Assembly: GCA_963851325.1 (NCBI GenBank)
Contig: CAWKOR010000001.1
Coordinates: forward strand, 1,860,001 to 1,924,000
Source: DATGKG01 sp963851325
GTDB taxonomy: Bacteria > Desulfobacterota > Binatia > Binatales > Binataceae
Direction of reading: 5' to 3'
DNA: 64,000 bases
The notes beneath the pieces were generated by a model. The model was not told the DNA's origin. It made no database searches and saw nothing but the letters and a program-made list of their open reading frames with translations. The translations under genes were made by a program, and so were the position numbers. Positions 1 to 8,831 of this stretch are shown here, in pieces (the stretch's first letter is position 1; every line of letters begins with the position of its first letter).

Positions 1-236
1 TCGGCAAGGAAGTCTGAAAGGTCGCGAAAGATCATTACGCAAAAAAGGGCAAAAACAAAGCCACTTTATGTAGGAAACACAAGGGTTTTGTCTTGAAGAT
101 GCCAGGGATCATGTATGGAAGGTTCAATCCTCGGAACCGCAAAAACAAACCCACTGCGAGCATCGTGATCTTCGGGAACTGCACAAACGAACCCACCCAA
201 TGGCGAACAAAAGGCGCAACTAGACCTGGGTTAGAC
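1..236. other. No convincing gene; intergenic with short repeats
   Basis: Short open frames occur here, but none has a ribosome-binding site or a recognisable protein. The stretch is less GC-rich than the rest and carries three copies of an A/C-rich repeat, listed separately. A gene ending just left of the window cannot be excluded. Confidence 0.5.
49..196 (+). repeat. Three degenerate copies of a 16-nt A/C-rich repeat
   Basis: Copies lie at 49-64, 139-154 and 181-196 and share the pattern GCAAAAACAAAC/GCCCAC with one to three mismatches. They are irregularly spaced (90 and 42 nt), so this is not a CRISPR array. The function is unknown. Confidence 0.4.
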
Positions 237-777
237 CTAAGGATTCGGTGCTATTACGCCCACCAGCTTCAGCTTCACCGCACCGGTACTCCCGATGCTT
301 CCCACCACTGAACCGGTGCCATTTAAACCTAGGGTTGCAGGGTCCAGGTCGAATCCCCCGCCAATGCTCTGGGTGCCTCCCGATGGAGTCGATTTGCATA
401 GCGCACCCGTAACATCGAGAGTCTTGACCGAACCATCCTTGGTGTTGGTTACCGCGAGGCTGCCGAAGAACGGCGAACACCCTTCCTCCGGCGAGGCATC
501 GAAGCTGTCCAGCGTGATGGCTCCGGCGACGGTTCCTTTGCCCAATCCTCCGGACGCGGTGCCGCTCAGGGTAACGCAGGTGCATGCGGCGCTGGAGCCG
601 GGACAGGTCGCGGCATAGCTGGTCCCCGTGGTGCATGGCAATGGTACAGGAGCGGCCGCAATGGCTTTGATCGAGGCAGTCACTTTCTTGGGCTTGGCTG
701 ATCGATGCCGCTGACGCCGGCATCGTGGACATGGTGAGGCTCACCACCAGAAGAACTGCTAAGACCAACCTCGACAT
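237..777 (-). pseudogene. Small secreted protein, apparently frameshifted
   Basis: A classical signal peptide (start MSRLVLAVLLVVSLT, then MPASAAS) reads from 777. About 30 codons later its frame runs into nonsense-like sequence. A different frame, open from about 690 down to the stop at 237, encodes a low-complexity Gly/Ser/Thr-rich extracellular-type protein with six or so cysteines. The two halves join cleanly if one base is added or lost near 685-705. The start at 777 has a purine-rich stretch upstream. No family is recognised. The break could be a real inactivating mutation or a sequencing/assembly error. Confidence 0.6.
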
Positions 778-910
778 CTCTTTCCGGTCTCCTGAATCCA
801 TCTCGTGAATCCGTTGCCCTGAAGACAATCGCCAATGGCGCGACCTTTCACAAGGTCACCATAAGCAAGGATCGTCCGCCGCACCCCTCGGGCATTCGAA
901 GTTGATTCCC

Positions 911-943
911 AATTCGCCATGATATTTGTCAATTCGCCATGAT
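911..943 (+). repeat. Direct repeat of a 13-nt motif upstream of the porin gene
   Basis: The motif AATTCGCCATGAT occurs at 911-923 and again at 931-943, offset by 20 nt (about two helical turns). It lies just before the outer-membrane protein gene starting at 965. A tandem regulator site is possible. This is based on sequence only. Confidence 0.35.
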
Positions 944-964
944 TATGGCATACGCTATTTCATT

Positions 965-1894
965 ATGAGAATTGAATCGCGGCTTCGAAGCTGGCCTCGG
1001 ATCGTCATGATCGCCATGGTGGGAGGCATCTTCTTCAATGCGGTTTGCTGTCAGGCCGACCCGCTCCGGTCTCCGCTCATGCTCCAGAGCGCACCCGACG
1101 TACTGCAATCGGTGGGGCAGTACTTTCAAAACTGGTTCGTGCGCGCATCAGAAACCCAGGCCGAGCAGCCGCATTGGATCACTCCGGTGGTTACGGTGAC
1201 GCCGCGACTCGAACAGGAGTTACGCTACGATCAATCCTTCCAGTCAATGCAGCATGGCGTGTCGACCACCAATTTCGGCGGTGGCAAGGGCCTCGAGCTG
1301 ATCCCCTGGTACAACACCGAAGTGATTTTGGGGATCCCGAATTATCAAGCCCACGAGGTTCCGGGAAAGAAAGGCGCCGCCGCCCGCGGCAGCGATGACT
1401 TCGGAGACTGGACCGCGCTGGTCAAATATCGGTTGCTTTCGGCGAACGAAGAGAAGGGCAACTACATTGTCACCGCCTTCATGGGCTTCAGCGCACCCAC
1501 CGGACCGGAGGGTAATAGCCAGGGCCATGCCCTGTTCACGCCTACGCTTGCGTTCGGCAAGGGATGGGGCGACTTCGATTTCCAGAGCACGGTCGGGATG
1601 ACCTTTCCCAATGGAGGACTCGATCGACTGGGGATGCCGCTAAGTTACAACACCGCCTTTCAGTATCACGTCGCCAAGTACTTCTGGCCCGAGTTTGAGG
1701 TCAACTACACCTGGTTCCCCGATGGCGAGCATGCCGGGAAAAACCAGGTCTACCTGACCCCTGGTCTGGTGATGGGCCGGTTTCCGATTTACAAGCGCCT
1801 TGGATTGACGCTCGGTGGCGGATTTCAGGTAGCTGCGACCAAATACAGCCAGTATCACAACGCTTGGATCATCTCAGGCCGGATCCCGTTCTGA
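965..1894 (+). CDS. Outer-membrane beta-barrel protein (transporter/MetA-pathway-like)
   Basis: A 309-residue protein with a hydrophobic signal peptide (residues about 12-30, ending near CCQA). The rest is rich in alternating hydrophobic/aromatic residues and ends in phenylalanine (GRIPF), as outer-membrane barrels do. The pattern, including APTGPEG and the repeated short barrel strands, resembles the family annotated as phenol-degradation MetA-like transporters, which are of unclear substrate. An upstream in-frame TTG at 926 exists. ATG 965 is preferred because it places the basic n-region at the N terminus, though no strong ribosome-binding site precedes it. It stands alone, with more than 400 nt to the next gene. 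Confidence 0.65.
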   Translation: MRIESRLRSWPRIVMIAMVGGIFFNAVCCQADPLRSPLMLQSAPDVLQSVGQYFQNWFVRASETQAEQPHWITPVVTVTPRLEQELRYDQSFQSMQHGVSTTNFGGGKGLELIPWYNTEVILGIPNYQAHEVPGKKGAAARGSDDFGDWTALVKYRLLSANEEKGNYIVTAFMGFSAPTGPEGNSQGHALFTPTLAFGKGWGDFDFQSTVGMTFPNGGLDRLGMPLSYNTAFQYHVAKYFWPEFEVNYTWFPDGEHAGKNQVYLTPGLVMGRFPIYKRLGLTLGGGFQVAATKYSQYHNAWIISGRIPF

Positions 1895-2307
1895 AGCGCA
1901 TCTCGCTCGAATCCGGGTACTCCACAGCTAAGGCTGTTTTCAAGGGCCGGTGATGTGCACCTAACACCCCCGTAACATCGCTGTGCAAATTTCGCCTCGC
2001 CAAGTGGGGAGGTGCATGCACTGCGAGCCGGAAAACACGGGAGAGGTGTTGGTGTGCGGGCTATGGTTCCGCACATCGCTGCTATCTTGGCCAGGTTGCG
2101 CCCGTCGCTTTTCGTTCCAAATCCAGCACGCGGTATTCCGATTTCTTTGCGACCAGCATCGCGATCTTCGCGAGTCACTCGTTTGAATGGCTCCGGGTAT
2201 GCGAAGCGCGTTTGGTCGCCACCGCGATGGTCTTTCACTCGGAGCGCCGGTTGGAGTGAATCCATCGCAGCATCGATAGGGTCCAAAAACTCTCGCACAA
2301 CGGAAGG
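1895..2307. other. 413-nt intergenic region
   Basis: No supported gene. Open frames on both strands here lack family resemblance, and one on the minus strand runs into the flanking coding sequence. A weak terminator-like hairpin sits near its start. Confidence 0.5.
1924..1940 (+). terminator. Weak terminator-like hairpin
   Basis: A 5-bp stem (ACAGC/GCTGT) with a four-base loop is followed by a short T run, about 30 nt after the stop of the outer-membrane protein gene. The stem is short, so this is tentative. Confidence 0.3.
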
Positions 2308-2595
2308 ATGAAGCTCATGAGGAGAACGAAACGATTTCATTCATGGCGGCTGATGCTGGGGTCAGCCGTCATCGTCGCAGCCATGGCGGGGTGCGAGACC
2401 ATGCAATCCACCTTCACGCCATCAATGAAACCGGGCCAGACCGCAGGGACCGCGGCAGTCCCTCGAGTCCAGGACTGCATAATCATGAATGTCTCTTCGC
2501 CAACCAAGTACGTGTGCGACGGAAAGACCTACACCTCATTCCAGCTCGCTAAGAAGCGCATGGACGAAGACAAAAAGTATGCCTCGGGCAAATAG
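2308..2595 (+). CDS. Small putative lipoprotein
   Basis: A 95-residue protein with a basic N terminus, a hydrophobic stretch and a lipobox-like AMAGC at about residues 25-29, so it is probably lipid-anchored. The mature part has two cysteines (in QDCII and YVCDG) and a basic C terminus. ATG 2317 is an alternative start with better spacing from the GGAAGG at 2302-2307. It lies 28 nt before the porin gene and is probably co-transcribed with it. No family is recognised. Confidence 0.55.
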   Translation: MKLMRRTKRFHSWRLMLGSAVIVAAMAGCETMQSTFTPSMKPGQTAGTAAVPRVQDCIIMNVSSPTKYVCDGKTYTSFQLAKKRMDEDKKYASGK

Positions 2596-2623
2596 CGCGA
2601 ACACCTACACAGGGAGGAGATCG

Positions 2624-4252
2624 ATGAAGGTCGGGAGATGGAAATCCAGCTTGGCTGCCACCATGGCGGCCAGTTTGCTCGCGACGATGACTGCCTATCC
2701 GCTGACGGCGCTGGCGCAATCGGTCAAGGGCATCATGATGTACGAAGACACCAGGACCGGTGCATTCTACAGCAAGCCCGGCAAGGGCCGAATTGCTATC
2801 GGACACCTGTATCTGGATGGCGAGGCGCCCCCGCCAAGTGCGGCCGCGGTGCAGGAACAGGTCCAGAAGGAAGTCAAGAAGCATGACGACGAACTTCGCA
2901 CCGAGTTCATGCAGAACCAGACCACGCTGCTTCAGAAGAATGCGGAATTGTCCAAACAGGTGGCTGAAATCAAGCCCGCCTGGACCGACTACATGGACAA
3001 CTTCAAGAACAAGTTCCGGCTCGGGACGCTGATCTACGCGGACTGGCGGATGTATTCGCACACCACTTATCAGCCGCAGGAACTGACCCAGATCAACAAT
3101 CCTGGTATCGGGAACAACGGGTTTAACTCGTTCGATATCTCGCGCGCATATCTGAATTTTTACTTCTTTCCGACCGAGGACTGGACCGCGCGCATCACGC
3201 CAAACATCTATCGAGAGTTGATTGCAAGCGGCACTTCCGATTCGGCGGGAAAGAACGGGACCTATTCAAACTCGGCTGACGGCAACCTTAGCTACCGCCT
3301 GAAGTACGCTTATCTGCAATACAACAAGCTGTGGGACAAGCTTCACGTCGACCCGATGAAAGGCGGCACTATCAGCGTCGGTCAGATTCAGAATCCGCTG
3401 ATTGATTGGGAAGAGCAGATGTATGGCTACCGCTTTGTCAACCTCGTACCCTGGAACTATCTTAGCCTGTCCTCGACCCAACAGGGCATCTCAATCCAAG
3501 GTCCGATCAAATTCCACGAGCTGCAATACCTCGAATATGATGTCGGGGTCTTCAACAACTCCAGCTTTCATGCGATCGAGAACAGTAACACTAAACAGGT
3601 CATGGCCCGCGTGTCGGTGTATCCGTTCGGCGCCAAGTGGCGATTCCAGGGTCTCGGGCTCACCGGCTTCTACGACTATGGGTATGGCGGCACCACGACA
3701 CCTGACACCTCCTTCAAGCCACACAGCACGCGCATCGCAGGCCTGATTCACTACAACACCGAATTGTGGGGTTTGGCCTTTGAGTACGACCAGGGGCACA
3801 ACGCATTCAGCTCCGGCAATCTATTCTCTGCGGTAGCGCCCGCAGGCGCCTATGCCAACAACAATACGCTCGCGCAAGCTCTCTTGAACAATGGGAGAGC
3901 GGTGGAACAAGGCTACGACTTTTTCGGGCACCTTCACATCCCGAAAACTCCTTTCACTCTGTTTGGTATGTTCCAATGGTTCATGCCGAACACTCATGTG
4001 GACGTAAATCCGTTCGACTTCCAGCGTTGGGTCGCCGGCATCAGCTATCAGTACAATGAGTTCCTGCGCTTCTCGCTGTCGAGTCAGAACATGCTCTACT
4101 ACCATAAGAACTTCGCGTTCTCGCAGGCCGAAGCGCAGAAGTTTTCGCCGGTCACTTTTGGACCGGTCCCACCGAGTGCAGCCGGAACGGTACCCAATTC
4201 CGTGTTCCGCGACGGACATTCGATCTTCCTGAACCTGGAGTTCAACTACTAA
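2624..4252 (+). CDS. Outer-membrane porin with N-terminal coiled coil
   Basis: A 542-residue protein. It has a signal peptide (residues 1 to about 31, ending ALA), then a charged coiled-coil segment (about residues 65-115, heptad-like QEQVQKEVKKHDDEL and following), then a long beta-barrel region ending in an aromatic residue (LEFNY). The architecture matches trimeric porins whose N-terminal helix or coiled coil spans the periplasm. The substrate is unknown. A strong AGGGAGGAG ribosome-binding site at 2611-2619 fixes the start at ATG 2624; the frame is open further upstream but overlaps the lipoprotein gene. A strong hairpin follows the stop. Confidence 0.75.
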   Translation: MKVGRWKSSLAATMAASLLATMTAYPLTALAQSVKGIMMYEDTRTGAFYSKPGKGRIAIGHLYLDGEAPPPSAAAVQEQVQKEVKKHDDELRTEFMQNQTTLLQKNAELSKQVAEIKPAWTDYMDNFKNKFRLGTLIYADWRMYSHTTYQPQELTQINNPGIGNNGFNSFDISRAYLNFYFFPTEDWTARITPNIYRELIASGTSDSAGKNGTYSNSADGNLSYRLKYAYLQYNKLWDKLHVDPMKGGTISVGQIQNPLIDWEEQMYGYRFVNLVPWNYLSLSSTQQGISIQGPIKFHELQYLEYDVGVFNNSSFHAIENSNTKQVMARVSVYPFGAKWRFQGLGLTGFYDYGYGGTTTPDTSFKPHSTRIAGLIHYNTELWGLAFEYDQGHNAFSSGNLFSAVAPAGAYANNNTLAQALLNNGRAVEQGYDFFGHLHIPKTPFTLFGMFQWFMPNTHVDVNPFDFQRWVAGISYQYNEFLRFSLSSQNMLYYHKNFAFSQAEAQKFSPVTFGPVPPSAAGTVPNSVFRDGHSIFLNLEFNY

Positions 4253-4263
4253 GTCTGCGGCGG

Positions 4264-4295
4264 TGCAGCGCGGGTGTTTCAACGCCCGCGCTGCA
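4264..4295 (+). terminator. Strong stem-loop after the porin gene
   Basis: TGCAGCGCGGGTG and CGCCCGCGCTGCA pair across a 6-nt loop with one G-T pair, 12 nt past the porin stop. There is no T run, so this may be a stabilising 3' hairpin or an atypical terminator. Confidence 0.55.
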
Positions 4296-4551
4296 TCATG
4301 AAAAGGGGGTTCGCTCACGACGAAACACAACTGATCAGATTGCTGCGGCAGGCGCACGGCCCGGGATCGAAGCCCCGCATAGTTGATGTTCCAGTTGCCG
4401 CTTGCGCCACGAATGGAAGCTGACGATTCCAGTCCTCGCATCATCGACTCGGTTTGCCACGCGAGGTCCCATTCGGTCCGGGTGGTCTCAGCAATCCGCA
4501 AGACGCAGCTTGAGCGCGCGCTGTCAGAGGATTAAGTTGATAGCACGGATA

Positions 4552-4932
4552 ATGCGCAGACGCTTTTCAGAGAACTTCCGTTCGTTGGCCGCGTTGTTTC
4601 ATTTCGCGGCTTGCCTCCTCAGCGTCGCGATGTTGGTTTCGTTCGCCGCAGTCCAGGTCCATGCATTTCGACCTCACTTTCGCTCCCCTGAGGTTGGCCG
4701 TTCGATTGAACGTCACATCTCTGTCGCGCAAGGCGACGAAGACCAGACTTGCGAGCGCCTCGCGCAAAGCAGTCACCTTCCGACATTTTTCACGCCCGTT
4801 AGGGTTGACCGCCGGATCGTTCGCCAGGTCAATCCCGAGTCACCTGTCGAAATTCCCCTCTCACGCCTGCTGAACCGTCTGAAGCTCAATCCTTCCGGTT
4901 CCGGCGGGCCAGACCCGCTGCTCCAGGTCTAA
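4552..4932 (+). CDS. Hypothetical membrane-anchored/exported protein
   Basis: A 126-residue protein. It has a basic N terminus (MRRRF), one hydrophobic segment (about residues 13-38, ending AAVQVHA) that could be a signal peptide or anchor, and a mature region with one cysteine (QTCERL). The frame is open upstream to 4402, but the start at 4552 puts the signal at the N terminus. No known family. It lies upstream of the efflux operon and separated from it by about 105 nt. Expression is uncertain. Confidence 0.4.
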   Translation: MRRRFSENFRSLAALFHFAACLLSVAMLVSFAAVQVHAFRPHFRSPEVGRSIERHISVAQGDEDQTCERLAQSSHLPTFFTPVRVDRRIVRQVNPESPVEIPLSRLLNRLKLNPSGSGGPDPLLQV

Positions 4933-5037
4933 GTAGAGTCACCGGTCCGCTCGCTGGTGTGGACGGTTGCGTCCGCCGCGCGAGCTCATCCCGAACCGCG
5001 CCGGAGAAATCCGGCTTGACGATACGAGGACCCTAAC

Positions 5038-5625
5038 GTGAGCAAGGTTGTCCAGTTTCGGATTCTGCCAATCATCGCGTTGATCTGCTCGATGGCGATC
5101 GCGCTCTCGGCATGCGAACAGAACACCGCATCGTTCGCGGCACAGCGAAGAGCGCACGCGCTCGACCGGAGCGCTGCTGACACCCAGACGGCGCAGATGA
5201 TCAAACGTCTGGAAGTCGCAAAGGAGTTGGATCAAAGCAATGCTTTTGATCCTGGTCTCAGCCCCGTGCGCCGGGAGGATTTCACCATGCAAGCGGCGAA
5301 AGCTGACCGGGCTATCAGAGAGCTGCGACATGGTTTTGCGGTCACTCCCGCCGAAATAGAAGACGCGCTGGAGATTCCACCGCGCCACCTGTCGCCCGAA
5401 AGACGCCTCCGATTGGTCCATCAACTCCAGCAAGCGCGGGCTCTGGACGAAAAGCGCGCGCAGGAGATCCTGATCTATTGGCAGGATGACGAGCCGGTGG
5501 AGCGTGACGAGTTCGACACGCAGGCCAAGCGCGCCGCCGCGGTCGCCAAGAACCTCCAAATCGGCGAACCGGTGCATTGGTCCTCCATCAAGCAGGCATT
5601 GCGTGTGCCCGCCGATCCGCTCTGA
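5038..5625 (+). CDS. Hypothetical lipoprotein preceding the RND efflux genes
   Basis: A 195-residue protein with an export signal and a lipobox-like LSAC (about residues 23-26). An Ala/Arg/Glu-rich, probably helical periplasmic domain follows. The GTG start is supported by ACGAGGA about 8 nt upstream. The gene ends 86 nt before the RND pump gene on the same strand, so it may belong to the efflux operon. No family is recognised. A role in the pump is suggested only by position. Confidence 0.55.
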   Translation: MSKVVQFRILPIIALICSMAIALSACEQNTASFAAQRRAHALDRSAADTQTAQMIKRLEVAKELDQSNAFDPGLSPVRREDFTMQAAKADRAIRELRHGFAVTPAEIEDALEIPPRHLSPERRLRLVHQLQQARALDEKRAQEILIYWQDDEPVERDEFDTQAKRAAAVAKNLQIGEPVHWSSIKQALRVPADPL

Positions 5626-5711
5626 TGGGAGTTGACTTCCGGATGGCGCGGATCAGCGCACGCGCCACCCATGCACAGCTAACGAGGGTCACTACTTAGC
5701 AGAGGTCGCAC

Positions 5712-8700
5712 GTGCCAAGTTTCTCGCTGCGCAATCCTTACACGATCATTGTGGGCGCCTTGATAATCGCCATCCTTGGCGTTACCGCGTTCACCCGAAT
5801 GCCGGTCGATGTGTTTCCTAACCTCGAAATGCCTACGGTGGTGGTTGCAACCTTCTATCCGGGGATGCCGCCGTTGGAAATCGAAGCCGATATAACTACC
5901 CGCTTCGAACGCTTCTTCACTCTCGGCAGCGGAATCGATCACATCGAATCGCGATCGCTGCCTGGAGTCAGCATCATCAAGGTGTTCTTCCATCCGGGAA
6001 CCAACCTGGGATCGGCGGCGTCACAGTTATCCAGCCTTGCGATGGCCGATCTGCGGCATCTTCCGCCCGGCACCCTGCCGCCGCTGGTGCTGCAATCGGG
6101 CGCGTCGTCGCTGCCGGTTACGCTGGTGACGGTCTCGGGCAAGGGCTATGACGAAAAACAACTGCGCGATCAGGCGCAGTACAACATCCGCAACTGGATC
6201 GCGACGATACCGGGCGCCTCGGTGCCTCCGCCGTTCGGCGGCAAGTATCGCCAGATCATGGCCTACCTCAATCGCGATGCGCTGCAGGCGCGCGGGCTTA
6301 CTCCGATGGATGTGGTCAATGCGCTCAACGGAGAGAACCTGATCATTCCGGCGGGCGACGCCAAGATCGGCTCGACCGACTACTTCGTCTACAGCAACTC
6401 GATGATTGAGAATCCCGACGACATCAACAATGTCCCCATCAAAATCGGCAACGGCGAGGCGCCGGTGTTCATCCGCGACGTCGGGCACGCCGGGGACGCG
6501 GCGCAGATTCAGCAGAACGTCGTACGCATCAACGGCCAGCGCTCGGTATACATACCGGTCCTCAAGCAGGGCGGCGCCAACACCATCGCAATCGTCGACG
6601 GGGTCGAAAGGGTCTTGAAGAAGATTCCGGATCTTCCTACCGGCATGAAGCTAAAGGCCATCTTCAGCCAGGCAACTTACATTCGCGACGCCATCGATGC
6701 GCTGGAACATGAGGCGATTTCGGGCGCGGTGCTCGCCTCGCTGATGATCCTGATTTTCCTCGGCAGCTTCCGCTCCACCTTCGCGGTCTTCCTGTCGATC
6801 CCGCTTTCGATTCTCGCCGGCGCGTTCGGGCTGCTGATCAACGGCTCGACCATCAACATCATGACGCTGGGCGGCTTCGCACTCGCAATCGGGCGCCTGG
6901 TCGACGACTCGACCGTGGTCCTGGAGAACATCAACCGGCATCTCGCCGAGGGGCAGGAGCCGCGCGAGGCGGCCCGGATCGGGGCCGAGGAAGTGGCGTT
7001 GCCGGTGCTCGCATCCACCGTCACCACCATCATCGTATTTTTCCCGGTGATGTTCCTGTTTGGTGTCGCGCGCTACCTCTTCGGCGCGCTCGCGCTCGCG
7101 GTGGTGCTCTCGATGGCGGCCTCGTACGTCGTCTCGATGACGATCATTCCGCTGTACTGCGCGCGTTTCCTGACCGCCGAGGAGGCCCTCGAAGAGGAAA
7201 CCGGACATCGCGGGATCCTGGGCGCTTTCGTACGCCGCTACGAGCGCTTCGCCGAACGCTATGAACGATGGCTGCGCGCGGCGCTCGATCACAAGGTGCC
7301 GGTAGTCGGAGCGATCGCAGTGGTGTTCGTGGCGAGCCTGCTGCTCACGCCGATGATCGGCACCGAGCTATTCCCGCAGACCGACTCGGGTCAGTTTATC
7401 ATCAACTTTCGCGCACCGTTGGGGACTCGCATCGAGCTAACCGAAGACCTCACCAAACGGATTGAAGCCGAGGTGAAACGAGTGGTCCCGGCCTCCGAGC
7501 TTTCCACCATCGTGTCGAACATCGGTCTGGCGGCCGGATTCTCGGCGATCTATTCGCCCAACGCCGCGAGCGATTCAGGCTTCCTGATGGTTGCGCTGAA
7601 ACGCAATCATCGCGTTTCGACCTTCGAATACATTCGACGCCTCAAGTCGGCGTTGGCCGAGAAAGTTCCCGAAGCGGAAACCTTCTTCTCCTCCGGCAGC
7701 ATTATCGACTCGGTGCTCAACTTCGGCCTCGCCGCCCCGATCGATGTGCAGTTTTCGGGCCCGCACTATTCGGAACTGTTTCGCACCGCACGCGCTGCCA
7801 ACGAAGTCATCCAGCCGCTCGATTCGGTGGCCGGTTCGTTCATCCCCGAGGAGTCCAACTATCCAACCCTCAAGATCAACGTCGATCGCGTCAAGGCCGC
7901 GCGCCTCGGCCTCAACCAGCGCGATGTGGTTCGCAACGTGATCACCGCGCTGACTTCGAATCAGATGATCGCGCCATCGATCTGGATCGATCCCAAAACC
8001 GGCAACGACTATTTTCTGACCGCGCAGTACTTCGAGAAGGAAATCGATTCGATCGAGACTTTGCGCAACATCCCGGTGCTCGGGGGAAAGCCCGGAAAGC
8101 AAACGCATAATGCACTGCTGCTGCGCAATGTGGCGGACATCACGCGCGAGGAGCATCCTGCCGAAGCCGACCACTACAGTATCCAGCGCGTTGTCGACTT
8201 GCTGATCTCGCCGCGTACCGAGGACCTGGGTGGCACCCAGGCGGCAGTGCAGCGGGCGCTGGAAAAAATGCAACTCCCCGCCAACGTCCACTACACCATC
8301 CGCGGCTCGGTCTCCGCGATGCAGAAATCGTTCTCCAGCTTCGGCTTCGGCCTCTCGATGGCGGTGGTGCTGCTGTACCTGGTGATGGTCGCGCAGTTCA
8401 AATCGTTTCTCGACCCTTTCATCATCATGTTCGCGGTCCCGATGGGTCTCATCGGCGTGATCTGGACGCTGATCCTGACCGGCACCACGCTCAACATCGA
8501 ATCCTTCATGGGCATCATCGTGATGGTAGGGATCGTGGTCTCGAACGCGATCCTGCTGGTCGATTTCGCCAATCAGCGGATGCGCGAGGGCGAGTCATTG
8601 CGCGACGCAGTGGTCCGCGCCGCGCGCATCCGAATGCGCCCCATCATCATGACCGCGATGGCGACGGTGGTGGGCTTGATGCCGATGGCGCTCAAGCTGG

Positions 8701-8831
8701 GCGCCGGCTCCGAAGCCTCAGCGCCGCTGGCACGCGCCGCGGTCGGCGGATTGATCGTGTCGACGGTCTTCACGCTGGTACTGGTTCCCGCTCTCTATGA
8801 ACTCTTTTACTCACGCCGTCAGGTCATTTAA
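5712..8831 (+). CDS. RND-family efflux transporter, inner-membrane pump
   Basis: A 1039-residue protein, the normal length for AcrB/MdtB-type proton-driven pumps, with 12 predicted membrane helices and two large periplasmic loops. The conserved TM4 aspartate pair is present (LVDDS, D398-D399). The TM10 position that is lysine in AcrB is serine here (VVSNAILLVDFA, S944), so the proton relay may differ. The start is GTG 5712 (MPSFSLRNPYTI). The gene overlaps the adaptor gene by one base (TAATG), showing translational coupling. The pump is expected to export amphiphilic compounds or metals together with the next two proteins. The substrate cannot be told from sequence. Confidence 0.93.
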   Translation: MPSFSLRNPYTIIVGALIIAILGVTAFTRMPVDVFPNLEMPTVVVATFYPGMPPLEIEADITTRFERFFTLGSGIDHIESRSLPGVSIIKVFFHPGTNLGSAASQLSSLAMADLRHLPPGTLPPLVLQSGASSLPVTLVTVSGKGYDEKQLRDQAQYNIRNWIATIPGASVPPPFGGKYRQIMAYLNRDALQARGLTPMDVVNALNGENLIIPAGDAKIGSTDYFVYSNSMIENPDDINNVPIKIGNGEAPVFIRDVGHAGDAAQIQQNVVRINGQRSVYIPVLKQGGANTIAIVDGVERVLKKIPDLPTGMKLKAIFSQATYIRDAIDALEHEAISGAVLASLMILIFLGSFRSTFAVFLSIPLSILAGAFGLLINGSTINIMTLGGFALAIGRLVDDSTVVLENINRHLAEGQEPREAARIGAEEVALPVLASTVTTIIVFFPVMFLFGVARYLFGALALAVVLSMAASYVVSMTIIPLYCARFLTAEEALEEETGHRGILGAFVRRYERFAERYERWLRAALDHKVPVVGAIAVVFVASLLLTPMIGTELFPQTDSGQFIINFRAPLGTRIELTEDLTKRIEAEVKRVVPASELSTIVSNIGLAAGFSAIYSPNAASDSGFLMVALKRNHRVSTFEYIRRLKSALAEKVPEAETFFSSGSIIDSVLNFGLAAPIDVQFSGPHYSELFRTARAANEVIQPLDSVAGSFIPEESNYPTLKINVDRVKAARLGLNQRDVVRNVITALTSNQMIAPSIWIDPKTGNDYFLTAQYFEKEIDSIETLRNIPVLGGKPGKQTHNALLLRNVADITREEHPAEADHYSIQRVVDLLISPRTEDLGGTQAAVQRALEKMQLPANVHYTIRGSVSAMQKSFSSFGFGLSMAVVLLYLVMVAQFKSFLDPFIIMFAVPMGLIGVIWTLILTGTTLNIESFMGIIVMVGIVVSNAILLVDFANQRMREGESLRDAVVRAARIRMRPIIMTAMATVVGLMPMALKLGAGSEASAPLARAAVGGLIVSTVFTLVLVPALYELFYSRRQVI

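Noticed and set aside
49..196. CRISPR array
   Set aside because: Repeats are too short, diverged and unevenly spaced.
329..355. tRNA T-loop-like GGTCGAATCC
   Set aside because: No cloverleaf can be drawn around it, and it lies inside the secreted-protein frame.
1855..2340. Minus-strand open frame of 161 codons
   Set aside because: It runs into both neighbouring genes and has no recognisable features or ribosome-binding site.
4402..4551. Upstream part of the 126-residue gene's frame
   Set aside because: The earlier start would put 50 unusual residues before the signal peptide.
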